This document shows positions 48,167-56,586 of a DNA stretch of 64,000 nt, piece after piece; within the stretch, counting starts at the first letter, position 1; each line of letters starts with the position of its first letter. The stretch is from contig NZ_BMTS01000009.1 in the NCBI RefSeq assembly GCF_014649795.1, positions 307,226 through 371,225 on the forward strand, read 5' to 3'. Source of the DNA: Streptomyces melanogenes (GTDB lineage Bacteria > Actinomycetota > Actinomycetes > Streptomycetales > Streptomycetaceae). The notes under the pieces are model-generated. The model was not told where the DNA came from. It searched no databases and saw only the letters and a list, made by a program, of their open reading frames with translations. A program made the position numbers and the translations under genes.

Positions 48167-49083
48167 GCGCCCTGACCGAGGCGCCCCCGGCCGCCGACCT
48201 CCCCGTACGCAAGGCGTCGGTGCGCAAGCGGCTGGTGCCCTACTGGCTGCTGGTGCCCGGCCTCCTCTGGCTGGTCGTCTTCTTCGCGCTGCCGATGGTC
48301 TACCAGGCCTCCACCTCGGTGCAGACCGGCTCCCTGGAGAAGGGCTTCCAGGTCACCTGGCACTTCCAGACCTACTGGGACGCCTTCAAGGAGTACTACC
48401 CGCAGTTCGTGCGCTCGCTGCTGTACGCGGGGACCGCGACGCTGCTCTGCCTGCTGCTCGGCTATCCGCTGGCGTATCTGATCGCCTTCAAGGCGGGGCG
48501 CTGGCGCAATGTGATCCTGGTGCTGGTCATCGCGCCGTTCTTCACCAGCTTCCTGATCCGCACGCTCGCCTGGAAGACGATCCTCGCGGACGGCGGACCG
48601 GTGGTGCACGCGCTCAACTCGCTGCACGTGCTGGACGTGACGAGCTGGCTGGGCTTCACCGAGGGCGACCGCGTACTGGCCACGCCGATGGCGGTGGTCT
48701 GCGGCCTCACGTACAACTTCCTGCCGTTCATGATCCTGCCGCTGTACACGTCCCTGGAGCGGATCGACCCGCGGCTGCACGAGGCCGCCGGTGACCTGTA
48801 CGCGACCCCGGCGACCACGTTCCGCAAGGTGACCTTCCCGCTCTCCATGCCGGGCGTCGTCTCGGGCACGCTGCTCACCTTCATCCCGGCGAGCGGCGAC
48901 TACGTCAACGCCGAACTGCTCGGCTCCACCGACCAGAAGATGGTCGGCAACGTGATCCAGTCGCAGTTCCTGCGGGTCCTCGACTATCCGACGGCCGCCG
49001 CCCTCTCCTTCATCCTGATGGCGATCGTGCTGGTCATGGTCACCGTCTACATCCGCCGAGCCGGGACGGAGGACCTGGTCTGA
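48163..49083 (+). CDS. potB: Polyamine ABC transporter permease PotB
   Basis: 306 residues from GTG 48163, overlapping potA by four bases. Six membrane segments; the EAA loop that contacts PotA is EAAGDLYATPATTFRKVTFP. PYWLLVPGLLWLVVFFALPM forms the first segment and FIPASGDYVNAELLGS the late loop typical of PotB. Its stop shares a base with the potC start. Confidence 0.94.
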   Translation: MSALTEAPPAADLPVRKASVRKRLVPYWLLVPGLLWLVVFFALPMVYQASTSVQTGSLEKGFQVTWHFQTYWDAFKEYYPQFVRSLLYAGTATLLCLLLGYPLAYLIAFKAGRWRNVILVLVIAPFFTSFLIRTLAWKTILADGGPVVHALNSLHVLDVTSWLGFTEGDRVLATPMAVVCGLTYNFLPFMILPLYTSLERIDPRLHEAAGDLYATPATTFRKVTFPLSMPGVVSGTLLTFIPASGDYVNAELLGSTDQKMVGNVIQSQFLRVLDYPTAAALSFILMAIVLVMVTVYIRRAGTEDLV

Positions 49084-49877
49084 TGCGCTGGCTCCGACGC
49101 AATGTGATCGTCATCGCGGGGCTCGCGACCCTCGCGTACCTGATCCTGCCGAACGTCGTCGTGATGGTGTTCTCGTTCAACAAGCCGAACGGGCGCTTCA
49201 ACTACTCCTGGCAGCGGTTCTCCACCGACGCCTGGAAGGACCCGTGCGGCGTCGCCGACATGTGCGGCTCGCTCTCGCTCTCGCTCCAGATCGCCACCTG
49301 GGCGACGCTCGGCGCGACCGTGCTCGGCACGATGATCGCCTTCGCGCTGGTGCGCTACCGGTTCCGGGCGCGCGGCGCGATCAACTCGCTGATCTTCCTG
49401 CCGATGGCGATGCCCGAGGTCGTCATGGCCGCCTCGCTGCTGACGCTCTTCCTCAACCTGGGCGCGCAGCTCGGCTTCTGGACCATCCTCATCGCCCACA
49501 TCATGTTCTGCCTCAGCTTCGTGGTGACGGCGGTCAAGGCGCGCGTGATGTCGATGGACCCGAGGCTGGAGGAGGCCGCGCGCGATCTGTACGCGGGACC
49601 GGTCCAGACCTTCGTCCGGGTCACCCTGCCGATCGCCGCCCCCGGAATCGTCGCGGGCGCGCTGCTCGCCTTCGCGCTCTCCTTCGACGACTTCATCATC
49701 ACCAACTTCAACGCGGGCTCCACCGTGACGTTCCCCATGTTCGTCTGGGGATCCGCACAGCGGGGCACGCCCGTTCAGATCAATGTCATCGGTACGGCCA
49801 TGTTCGTCATCGCCGTAGTGGTGGTCGTCGCCGGCCAGCTCGTCGCGAACCGGCGCAGCAACAGCGCGAAAGCCTGA
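49083..49877 (+). CDS. potC: Polyamine ABC transporter permease PotC
   Basis: 264 residues. Six membrane segments with EAA loop EEAARDLYAGPVQTFVRVTL and the PotC-type VVMVFSFNKPNGRFNYSWQR after the first segment. FALSFDDFIITNFNAGSTVT near the end is a strong PotC signature. It forms the membrane channel with PotB. Start overlaps the potB stop (TGATG). The oxidoreductase gene follows after 37 bases. Confidence 0.94.
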   Translation: MRWLRRNVIVIAGLATLAYLILPNVVVMVFSFNKPNGRFNYSWQRFSTDAWKDPCGVADMCGSLSLSLQIATWATLGATVLGTMIAFALVRYRFRARGAINSLIFLPMAMPEVVMAASLLTLFLNLGAQLGFWTILIAHIMFCLSFVVTAVKARVMSMDPRLEEAARDLYAGPVQTFVRVTLPIAAPGIVAGALLAFALSFDDFIITNFNAGSTVTFPMFVWGSAQRGTPVQINVIGTAMFVIAVVVVVAGQLVANRRSNSAKA

Positions 49878-49914
49878 GCAATAACTGCCGAACCCTTCGA
49901 GGGAGTTGGAAATC

Positions 49915-51336
49915 ATGGCCGTAACCCGAGCCATGAGCAGTGCAGCAGCCCATTCACTGACGGACGCCCAGCCCGTCCCCTTCTGGCTGGAGGACCCGGG
50001 CAGGCCCGGTGCCCACCCCGCCCTCGCGGGCGACGAGCGGTGCGACCTGCTCGTCGTCGGCGGCGGCTACAGCGGACTGTGGACCGCGCTCCTGGCCAAG
50101 GAGCGCGAGCCCGGCCGAGACGTCGTGCTCATCGAGGGCAAGGAGATCGGCTGGGCGGCCTCGGGCCGCAACGGCGGCTTCTGCGCCGCCTCCCTCACCC
50201 ACGGCCTGGGCAACGGCCTGGCCCGCTGGCCGGACGAGATGCCCCGCCTGGAGAAGCTGGGCGCGGCCAACCTCGACGCCATCGAGGCGGCCGTCGCCCG
50301 CTACTCCCTGGACTGCGACTTCGAGCGCACCGGCGAGATCGACGTGGCCACCGAGCCGCACCAGCTCGACGAACTGCACGAGATGCACGAGGAGGCGGTG
50401 GGGCTCGGCTTCGAGGGCCTCGAACTGCTCGACGGGGAGGCGATGCGGGCCGAGGTCGACTCGCCGACCTTCCTCGGCGGCCTCTGGGACCGGCGCGGCG
50501 TGGCGATGCTCCACCCCGCCAAGCTCGCCTGGGGCCTCAAGCGGGCCTGTCTGGAACTGGGCGTACGGATCTACGAGCACACCCCCGGCCTCGACCTGGT
50601 CTCGGCCGGTCCGGGCATGGTGGTGCGTACGCCGTACGGGCGGATCCGCGCCCGCCGGGTCGCGCTCGGCACCAATGTGTTCCCGTCCCTGGTCAAGCGC
50701 GTGCGCGCGTACACCGTCCCGGTCTACGACTACGCGCTGATGACCGAGCCGCTGAGCCCGGCGCAACTGGCCGCGATCGGCTGGAAGAACCGGCAGGGCC
50801 TCGGCGACTCGGCCAACCAGTTCCACTACTTCCGGATCACCGCCGACCACCGCATCCTGTGGGGCGGCTACGACGCGATCTACAAGTACGGCGGGAAGGT
50901 ACGGGCCGAGTACGACGACCGGCCCGCCACCTACCTCAAGCTGGCCGAGCACTTCTTCCGCTGCTTCCCGCAGCTGGAGGGGCTGCGTTTCAGCCACGCC
51001 TGGGGCGGGGCGATCGACACCTGCTCGCGCTTCTCGGCGTTCTTCGGCACGGCCCACGGCGGCAAGGTCGCGTACGCCGCCGGGTACACCGGCCTGGGCG
51101 TCGGCGCGACCCGCTTCGGCGCGGACGTGATGCTCGACCTGCTGGCGGGGGAGCGCACCGAGCGCACGGACCTGGAAATGGTCCGCAAGAAGCCCCTCCC
51201 GTTCCCCCCGGAGCCGGTCGCCTGGGCGGGCATCGGCATCACGAAGTGGGCGCTGGCGAGAGCGGACGCGAACGGGGGCCGCCGCAACTTGTGGCTGAAG
51301 GCGATGGATCGGGCGGGCTTGGGCTTCGACAGCTGA
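49915..51336 (+). CDS. FAD-dependent oxidoreductase, PuuB-like (gamma-glutamylputrescine oxidase type)
   Basis: 473 residues from ATG 49915, nine bases after GGGAG; the TTG at 49906 is in frame but abuts that site. The FAD-binding Rossmann motif is DLLVVGGGYSGLWTALLAKE; GWAASGRNGGFCAASLTHGL is the DAO-family second signature, and AYAAGYTGLGVGATRFGADV the C-terminal FAD contact. The DAO family includes PuuB, which oxidises gamma-glutamylputrescine. Position directly behind potABCD and an aldehyde dehydrogenase supports polyamine degradation. Other amine or amino acid substrates are possible. A strong terminator follows. Confidence 0.88.
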   Translation: MAVTRAMSSAAAHSLTDAQPVPFWLEDPGRPGAHPALAGDERCDLLVVGGGYSGLWTALLAKEREPGRDVVLIEGKEIGWAASGRNGGFCAASLTHGLGNGLARWPDEMPRLEKLGAANLDAIEAAVARYSLDCDFERTGEIDVATEPHQLDELHEMHEEAVGLGFEGLELLDGEAMRAEVDSPTFLGGLWDRRGVAMLHPAKLAWGLKRACLELGVRIYEHTPGLDLVSAGPGMVVRTPYGRIRARRVALGTNVFPSLVKRVRAYTVPVYDYALMTEPLSPAQLAAIGWKNRQGLGDSANQFHYFRITADHRILWGGYDAIYKYGGKVRAEYDDRPATYLKLAEHFFRCFPQLEGLRFSHAWGGAIDTCSRFSAFFGTAHGGKVAYAAGYTGLGVGATRFGADVMLDLLAGERTERTDLEMVRKKPLPFPPEPVAWAGIGITKWALARADANGGRRNLWLKAMDRAGLGFDS

Positions 51337-51353
51337 CGGTTCATCAATGAGGT

Positions 51354-51396
51354 GTGACGGGTGGCGGTTCGGGGAATCGGCCACCCGTCACCTTTT
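51354..51396 (+). terminator. Rho-independent terminator of the polyamine operon
   Basis: GTGACGGGTGGC (51354-51365) pairs perfectly with GCCACCCGTCAC (51380-51391) around a 14-base loop and is followed by CTTTTC. One of the few in the window with a true T-tract. It ends the 44108-51336 operon. Confidence 0.85.
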
Positions 51397-51562
51397 CAAC
51401 TAGATCGTTACGCGCCGGTGCCGCGCCGGGGGGCGCACAACCGGTGATCTTGGTGTGAGCCGGTTCACTACCGTTAAGTAGCGAAACCCGCGTCATAGCC
51501 GGGCCCGACCCCGCTCTCTCCACGTGAACGCAAGTCCGCGCTCACGGAAGGAAGACCGGGTG

Positions 51563-52030
51563 ATGAATGGCTCGGGCCCGAAGACAGCGGTGGAATGGCT
51601 GGCGTCGGTGGCGCCGGATCCAGACGCCTGCCGGTGGGAGTGGGAGCGCAACCCCCTCGGGGTCGCCCTCCTGCCCGCCGGCAGGCGCTGGGACGTACTG
51701 ATCCTGCCCGGCGAACTGGGGCACCCCGCGCTCGACGTCCTGCTCCGGCTGGTCGACCGGCCGGGCCCCGTCCTCGCCGACTTCGGCGACGCCCGGCTGG
51801 GGTTCTTCGTACCCCCGGGCACGGCCGCGCGCTGGCTCGGCACCGGGGTGCGCGGTGCCGGACAGGGCACCTGGATCGTGGTCCCCTACCCGGGCCGGGT
51901 CAGCGGCGGGGTGCGCTGGCTGGTGCCGCCCGACGGCTCCGGCACCCTCACCGACCCCGCGCTCCTCGAACTCGCCATGCACGAGGCGGCGGCGCAGATC
52001 GCGCGGGAGGAGCGGGAGGGACGGGACTGA
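51563..52030 (+). CDS. Small protein of unknown function
   Basis: 155 residues from ATG 51563 with GGAAGGAAG eight bases upstream; GTG 51560 is also possible. No family recognised. It opens MNGSGPKTAVEWLASVAPDP, then DACRWEWERNPLGVALLPAG and RRWDVLILPGELGHPALDVL, faintly recalling the N-terminal part of actinophage/Streptomyces primase-polymerase-like proteins, but no catalytic residues can be placed. No signal peptide or membrane segment. CACTACCGTTAAGTAGCG (about 51467-51484) upstream holds a CTAC/GTAG inverted repeat that may be its operator or promoter. The chitinase gene follows, under its own promoter. Confidence 0.65.
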   Translation: MNGSGPKTAVEWLASVAPDPDACRWEWERNPLGVALLPAGRRWDVLILPGELGHPALDVLLRLVDRPGPVLADFGDARLGFFVPPGTAARWLGTGVRGAGQGTWIVVPYPGRVSGGVRWLVPPDGSGTLTDPALLELAMHEAAAQIAREEREGRD

Positions 52031-52050
52031 GCGAGGTACTGCCAGAGGTC

Positions 52051-52080
52051 TTGACAACCCGATTGGTCTGGACCACATTG
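52051..52080 (+). promoter_or_regulatory. Chitinase promoter with DasR operator (dre)
   Basis: TTGACA (52051-52056) is a perfect -35; CACATT (52074-52079) is a plausible -10 with a 17-base spacer. TGGTCTGGACCA (52064-52075), a perfect palindrome, lies in the spacer and touches the -10. It matches the DasR operator core found before Streptomyces chitinase genes, where the repressor is released by glucosamine-6-phosphate. Confidence 0.8.
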
Positions 52081-52141
52081 TGGCGGGCTCGGCCTCATCC
52101 CCGCCATCCCGGATCCGATCCCCCCATGCCCGGAGGACGTT

Positions 52142-54022
52142 GTGGACCGCACCGGACGCCTCGCCAGTCTCACCAGACCTGTCAGATCCGTCAGTCCTGC
52201 CAGTCTCACCAGATCGGCCAGACCTCCCAGGCTTCTCGCCGCCGTCACGGCGGCCGTCCTCGCCGCGGGCGCCCTGGTCGCCTCCGCGCAGACCGCCCGC
52301 GCCGCCGACACCGAACTCGCCCGCAACGGCGGCTTCGAGGCCGCGCTGGACGGCTGGAGCTGTACGGCGGGCAGCGGCACGGTGGTCGCCTCGCCCGTGC
52401 ACGGCGGCACCAAGGCCCTCAAGGCCACCCCGGCCGGGAGCGACAACGCCCAGTGCTCCCAGACCGTCCAGGTCAAGCCCGACTCCACGTACACGCTCAG
52501 CTCGTGGGTGCAGGGCAGTTACGTCTATCTGGGCGCCTCCGGCACCGGTACCACCGACGTCAGCACCTGGACCCAATCCGCCCCGTCCTGGCAGCAGTTG
52601 ACCACCACCTTCAAGACCGGCGCGAACACCACCTCGGTCACGATCTTCACGCACGGCTGGTACGGCACCGGCGCCTACTACGCCGACGACGTGAGCCTGC
52701 TGGGCCCCGGCGGCGGGCCCGTCCAGCTCCCGGCCGCCCCCACCGGCCTCACCGCGGGCTCCGCGACCTCCTCCAGCATCGCCCTGAGCTGGGCCGCCGT
52801 CCCCGGCGCCACCGGCTACAACGTCTACCAGGGCGGCTCCAAGGTCCTCTCGGCGAGCGGGACTTCGGCCACCGTGACGGGCCTGGCCGCGTCCACCGCG
52901 TACACCTTCCAGGTCACCGCCACCAACACGGCCGGTGAGTCCGCGAAGTCCGCCGCCGTCACCGCCTCCACCACCAGCGGCGGGGGAGGCAACCCGGGCG
53001 GCGGTCTGCCGACGCACGCGCTCGTCGGCTATCTGCACGCCAGCTTCGCCAACGGCTCCGGCTACACCCGGATGGCCGACGTCCCCGACTCCTGGGACGT
53101 CATCGACCTGGCCTTCGGCGAGCCGACCTCGGTCACCTCCGGCGACATCCGGTTCACCCTCTGCCCGGTGAGCGAGTGCCCCGGCGTCGAGTCCGCCGCC
53201 GACTTCAAGGCCGCCATCAAGACCAAGCAGGCCGCGGGCAAGAAGGTCCTGATCTCCATCGGCGGCCAGAACGGCCAGGTCCAGCTCAGCACCACGGCCG
53301 CCCGCGACACCTTCGTCGCGTCCGTCTCGAAGATCATCGACGAGTACGGACTCGACGGCCTCGACGTCGACTTCGAGGGCCACTCGCTCTCGCTGAACAC
53401 CGGCGACACGGACTTCCGCAACCCGACCACCCCGGTCGTCGTGAACCTCATATCGGCGCTGAAGACGCTGAAGGCCAAGTACGGATCGAAGTTCGTGCTG
53501 TCGATGGCCCCGGAGACGTTCTTCGTGCAGCTCGGATACCAGTACTACGGGTCGGGGCCCTGGGGCGGGCAGGACCCGCGCTGCGGTGCCTATCTGCCGG
53601 TCATCCACGCCCTGCGCGACGATCTGACCCTGCTGCACGTCCAGGACTACAACTCGGGCTCGATCATGGGCCTGGACAACCAGTACCACTCGATGGGCGG
53701 CGCGGACTTCCACATCGCCATGACCGACATGCTGCTCACCGGCTTCCCGGTGGCAGGGGACACCAGCAAGATGTTCCCGGCACTGCGTCCCGACCAGGTC
53801 GCCATCGGCCTGCCGGCGTCCACCAACGCGGGCAACGGCTACACGGCCCCCGCCGAGGTCACCAAGGCGCTGGACTGCCTCACCAAGAAGGCCAACTGCG
53901 GCTCGTACCAGACCCACGGGAGCTGGCCGGGGCTGCGCGGTCTGATGACCTGGTCCGTCAACTGGGACCGGTTCAACGGCGGCGAGTTCTCGAAGAACTT
54001 CGACGCATACCCGTGGAGCTGA
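52142..54022 (+). CDS. Secreted family 18 chitinase with carbohydrate-binding and FnIII domains
   Basis: 626 residues from GTG 52142. A long signal region (about 1-54) contains a 12-residue duplication. A beta-sandwich carbohydrate-binding module (about 56-190) is followed by a fibronectin III domain (about 197-285: PAAPTGLTAGSATSSSIALS), a Gly/Asn linker, and the GH18 barrel (about 297-626). The catalytic motif DGLDVDFE gives the acid/base E412; SIGGQNG is the preceding barrel strand. It hydrolyses chitin outside the cell. The upstream dre operator implies control by DasR. The 3' end overlaps the convergent PAP2 gene by 50 bases. Confidence 0.93.
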   Translation: MDRTGRLASLTRPVRSVSPASLTRSARPPRLLAAVTAAVLAAGALVASAQTARAADTELARNGGFEAALDGWSCTAGSGTVVASPVHGGTKALKATPAGSDNAQCSQTVQVKPDSTYTLSSWVQGSYVYLGASGTGTTDVSTWTQSAPSWQQLTTTFKTGANTTSVTIFTHGWYGTGAYYADDVSLLGPGGGPVQLPAAPTGLTAGSATSSSIALSWAAVPGATGYNVYQGGSKVLSASGTSATVTGLAASTAYTFQVTATNTAGESAKSAAVTASTTSGGGGNPGGGLPTHALVGYLHASFANGSGYTRMADVPDSWDVIDLAFGEPTSVTSGDIRFTLCPVSECPGVESAADFKAAIKTKQAAGKKVLISIGGQNGQVQLSTTAARDTFVASVSKIIDEYGLDGLDVDFEGHSLSLNTGDTDFRNPTTPVVVNLISALKTLKAKYGSKFVLSMAPETFFVQLGYQYYGSGPWGGQDPRCGAYLPVIHALRDDLTLLHVQDYNSGSIMGLDNQYHSMGGADFHIAMTDMLLTGFPVAGDTSKMFPALRPDQVAIGLPASTNAGNGYTAPAEVTKALDCLTKKANCGSYQTHGSWPGLRGLMTWSVNWDRFNGGEFSKNFDAYPWS

Positions 54023-54785
54023 GCAGCAGGAGCATCCCGCACAGGCAGCCGCTCGCCAGCACGTCCAGGGGCCAGTGGTAGCCGTGCAGCACCAGACCGG
54101 TGCCCGTCGCCGCGGTGAGCACGCCCGCGGCGGCGGGCATCACCCATGCCCGGCGCGGGGCGGTGTACCGGGCGAGCAGCAGGGCGGCGCCGCCGTACGC
54201 CACCATCGCGGTGGCCGTGTGGCCGGACGGGTAGTAGCCGGTGTCGGTGGTGAGCGGGCCCGCGCGGTCGGTCCAGATCTTCAGCGGCACGACCAGCGCC
54301 GGGACCAGCGCCATCGTGGCGGCCGCGATCAGCGCGTCCATGCGGGCGCCGCGCCACACCGCGTACCCGAGGGCGAGTGCGAGCAGCGGCAGGGCCACGG
54401 GCATCGAACCGAGGTCGGCGAGCGCCTGGGCCACGCCCTGCGGGCCCCGGCCCGCGAGGTGGCCGCCGACGCGTTCGTCCAGTCGGCGCAGCGGGCCGTC
54501 GGCCACGACCTGCCAGGTGAAAAGCGCGAAGAAGACCGCGAGGGCGGCGAAGGCGGTGAGGAGGAAAGCCGACCGCCCCGGAACAGGGGGGGAGGTTCCG
54601 GGGCGGTCGCCTTGACCGGTGTGCCGTTCGCCCCGGGGGGTGTGGGGCGGACGGCCATCCGATCGGTGAGGAGTTCCGGAGCCAGAGGCACCGGCGGTGT
54701 GCGCCAGGGCACGCCCAGAACGAGGCTGAGGATGCGCCGCCCTGGAGCCGCCCGCAGTCTCCTGCGGGCGAGGTGTTTCTCTCAT
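53973..54785 (-). CDS. PAP2 superfamily membrane phosphatase
   Basis: 270 residues from ATG 54785. PAP2 signatures: KIWTDRAGP (KxxxxxxRP-like, with G for R/P variation), the central YPSGHTATA, and GLVLHGYHWPLDVLASG with the catalytic histidine and aspartate. Five or six membrane segments. Such enzymes dephosphorylate lipid phosphates such as undecaprenyl-pyrophosphate or phosphatidic acid. The first 85 residues are polar and proline-rich. ATG 54785 is chosen because TACGGT lies eight bases before it with a weak -35 further up, suggesting a leaderless transcript. It overlaps the chitinase end by 50 bases. Confidence 0.82.
   Translation of the reverse strand: MRETPRPQETAGGSRAAHPQPRSGRALAHTAGASGSGTPHRSDGRPPHTPRGERHTGQGDRPGTSPPVPGRSAFLLTAFAALAVFFALFTWQVVADGPLRRLDERVGGHLAGRGPQGVAQALADLGSMPVALPLLALALGYAVWRGARMDALIAAATMALVPALVVPLKIWTDRAGPLTTDTGYYPSGHTATAMVAYGGAALLLARYTAPRRAWVMPAAAGVLTAATGTGLVLHGYHWPLDVLASGCLCGMLLLLSSTGMRRSSSRTRRR
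54571..54608 (-). terminator. Strong inverted repeat inside the 5' part of the PAP2 gene
   Basis: GACCGCCCCGGAAC (54571-54584) pairs perfectly with GTTCCGGGGCGGTC (54595-54608) around a ten-base loop. It is in the disordered N-terminal coding part of the minus-strand PAP2 gene, about 280 bases past the gabT stop, so it could stop gabT readthrough. It encodes DRPGTSPPVPGR, so its presence within a gene is unexpected. Confidence 0.5.
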
Positions 54786-54888
54786 CTGCAGAAACCGTAC
54801 GGCAGTGGGAGGGGGACCGACAGCCGGATCCCCATCCCGCCATCGGCCCCCCACACGTTCTTCACAGGCCGGACCCCCGGCCCGATGA

Positions 54889-56223
54889 TCAGAGCGTGCC
54901 GAAGGCCTGCTCGATGATGTCGAGGCCCTCGTTCAGCAGGTCCTCGCCGATGACCAGCGGCGGAAGGAAGCGCAGCACGTTGCCGTAGGTGCCACAGGTC
55001 AGGACCAGCAGGCCCTCCGCGTGGCAGGCCTTGGCGAGCGCGCCGGCGGCGGCCGCGTTCGGCTCCTTGGTGGCGCGGTCCTGGACCAGCTCGATGGCGA
55101 TCATGGCGCCGCGGCCGCGGATGTCGCCGATGATGTCGAACTTCTCGGCCATGGCGGCGAGGCGGCCCTTCATGACCTCCTCGATGCGCTTGGCCTTGCC
55201 GTTGAGGTCGAGCTCCTTCATGGTCTCGATCGCACCGAGGGCGCCGGCGCAGGCCACCGGGTTGCCGCCGTAGGTGCCGCCGAGGCCGCCCGCGTGCGCG
55301 GCGTCCATGATCTCGGCGCGGCCGGTCACGGCGGAGAGCGGCAGACCGCCCGCGATGCCCTTGGCGGTGGTGATCAGGTCCGGGACGATGCCCTCGTCCT
55401 CGCAGGCGAACCACTGGCCGGTGCGGCAGAAGCCGGACTGGATCTCGTCGGCGACGAAGACGATCCCGTTGTCCTTGGCGAACTGCGCGATCGCGGGCAG
55501 GAAGCCCTTGGCGGGCTCGATGAAGCCGCCCTCGCCGAGGACCGGCTCGATGATGATCGCGGCGACGTTGTCGGCGCCGATCTGCTTGTTGATCATGTCG
55601 ATGGCCTGGGCGGACGCCTCGGCACCGGCGTTGTCCTGACCGGTCGGCCAGCGGTAGCCGTAGGCGACCGGGACGCGGTAGACCTCGGGCGCGAACGGGC
55701 CGAAGCCGTTCTTGTACGGCATGTTCTTGGCGGTCAGCGCCATCGTCAGGTTGGTACGGCCGTGGTAGCCGTGGTCGAAGACGACGACGGCCTGGCGCTT
55801 GGTGTACGCACGGGCGATCTTGACGGCGTTCTCGACGGCCTCGGCGCCGGAGTTGAACAGCGCGGACTTCTTGGCGTGGTCGCCCGGGGTCAGCTCGGCG
55901 AGGGCCTCGGCGACCTCGACGTAGCCCTCGTACGGCGTGACCATGAAACAGGTGTGGGTGAAGTCCGCGAGCTGCGCGGAGGCGCGGCGCACGACGGCCT
56001 CGGCGGAGGCGCCGACCGAGGTCACGGCGATGCCGGAACCGAAGTCGATCAGACGGTTGCCGTCGACGTCCTCGATGATGCCGCCGCCCGCGCGCGCGGT
56101 GAAGACGGGCAGGGTGGAGCCCACGCCGGCGGCGACCGCGGCGACGCGGCGGGCCTGCAGCTCCTGCGACTTGGGGCCGGGGATCGCGGTGACGATGCGG
56201 CGCTCCTGCGGGATCGCGGTCAT
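54889..56223 (-). CDS. gabT: 4-aminobutyrate aminotransferase
   Basis: 444 residues from ATG 56223, behind AGGAGC. Transfers the amino group of GABA to 2-oxoglutarate, giving succinic semialdehyde. PLP lysine K288 in LITTAKGIAGGLPLSAV, aspartate in VFVADEIQSGFCRTG, and NSGAEAVENAVKIAR for cofactor binding. Typical class III GABA aminotransferase throughout. It lies far from a gabD on the same strand, but an aldehyde dehydrogenase and a PucR-type activator are close by on the other strand. A possible -10, TAGCCT on the minus strand, lies at about 56293-56298. Confidence 0.93.
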   Translation of the reverse strand: MTAIPQERRIVTAIPGPKSQELQARRVAAVAAGVGSTLPVFTARAGGGIIEDVDGNRLIDFGSGIAVTSVGASAEAVVRRASAQLADFTHTCFMVTPYEGYVEVAEALAELTPGDHAKKSALFNSGAEAVENAVKIARAYTKRQAVVVFDHGYHGRTNLTMALTAKNMPYKNGFGPFAPEVYRVPVAYGYRWPTGQDNAGAEASAQAIDMINKQIGADNVAAIIIEPVLGEGGFIEPAKGFLPAIAQFAKDNGIVFVADEIQSGFCRTGQWFACEDEGIVPDLITTAKGIAGGLPLSAVTGRAEIMDAAHAGGLGGTYGGNPVACAGALGAIETMKELDLNGKAKRIEEVMKGRLAAMAEKFDIIGDIRGRGAMIAIELVQDRATKEPNAAAAGALAKACHAEGLLVLTCGTYGNVLRFLPPLVIGEDLLNEGLDIIEQAFGTL

Positions 56224-56409
56224 GAGGGCTCCTGGGTGATCTGCGTCTTCGGACGCGGGGGTTTTGGACGCTTCCTTGGCTTTCTTCGCAGGCTAGGGCC
56301 CGGCGCGGGGTGCGGGCATGCGCCGTTCGGGAGTGGTGGGGGTGTGTCGTTGTCCGTCGCGGACATAGCAACGCGGGATGTCTGGTCGGTCGGGTGCGGC
56401 TCGTCTGTG

Positions 56410-56478
56410 GCTGGTCGCGCAGTTCCCCGCGCCCCTCAAATGCCGCTGCGCGGCAATCCGCCACCGGCCCGCGGACAA
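56410..56478. repeat. Dispersed repeat copy 4 (truncated)
   Basis: GGCTGGTCGCGCAGTTCCCC begins the core, continued by GCGCCCCTCAAATGCCGC and a TGCCGCTGCGCGGCA hairpin; then CCGGCCCGCGGACAAAGACC. The complementary right arm (AGGGGCGCGGGGAACTGCGC) is missing. It lies in the 363-base space 56224-56586 between the divergent gabT and the ATPase gene. The rest of that space holds no gene. Confidence 0.7.
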
Positions 56479-56586
56479 AGACCGGGCTCAAACAGCCGCC
56501 ACGCTACGCCCCGTAGTTCCGTCGTTCCGTTTAGATTGGCCGCTGGACTCGGTTACGGACCTGGCTGGTCAGGGGGCAAAGGGTCG

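Noticed and set aside
55021..56586. Large upstream extension of the VirD4-like ATPase frame
   Set aside because: It is antisense to gabT, which has intact catalytic residues and conserved sequence; the extension is a shadow of high third-position GC.
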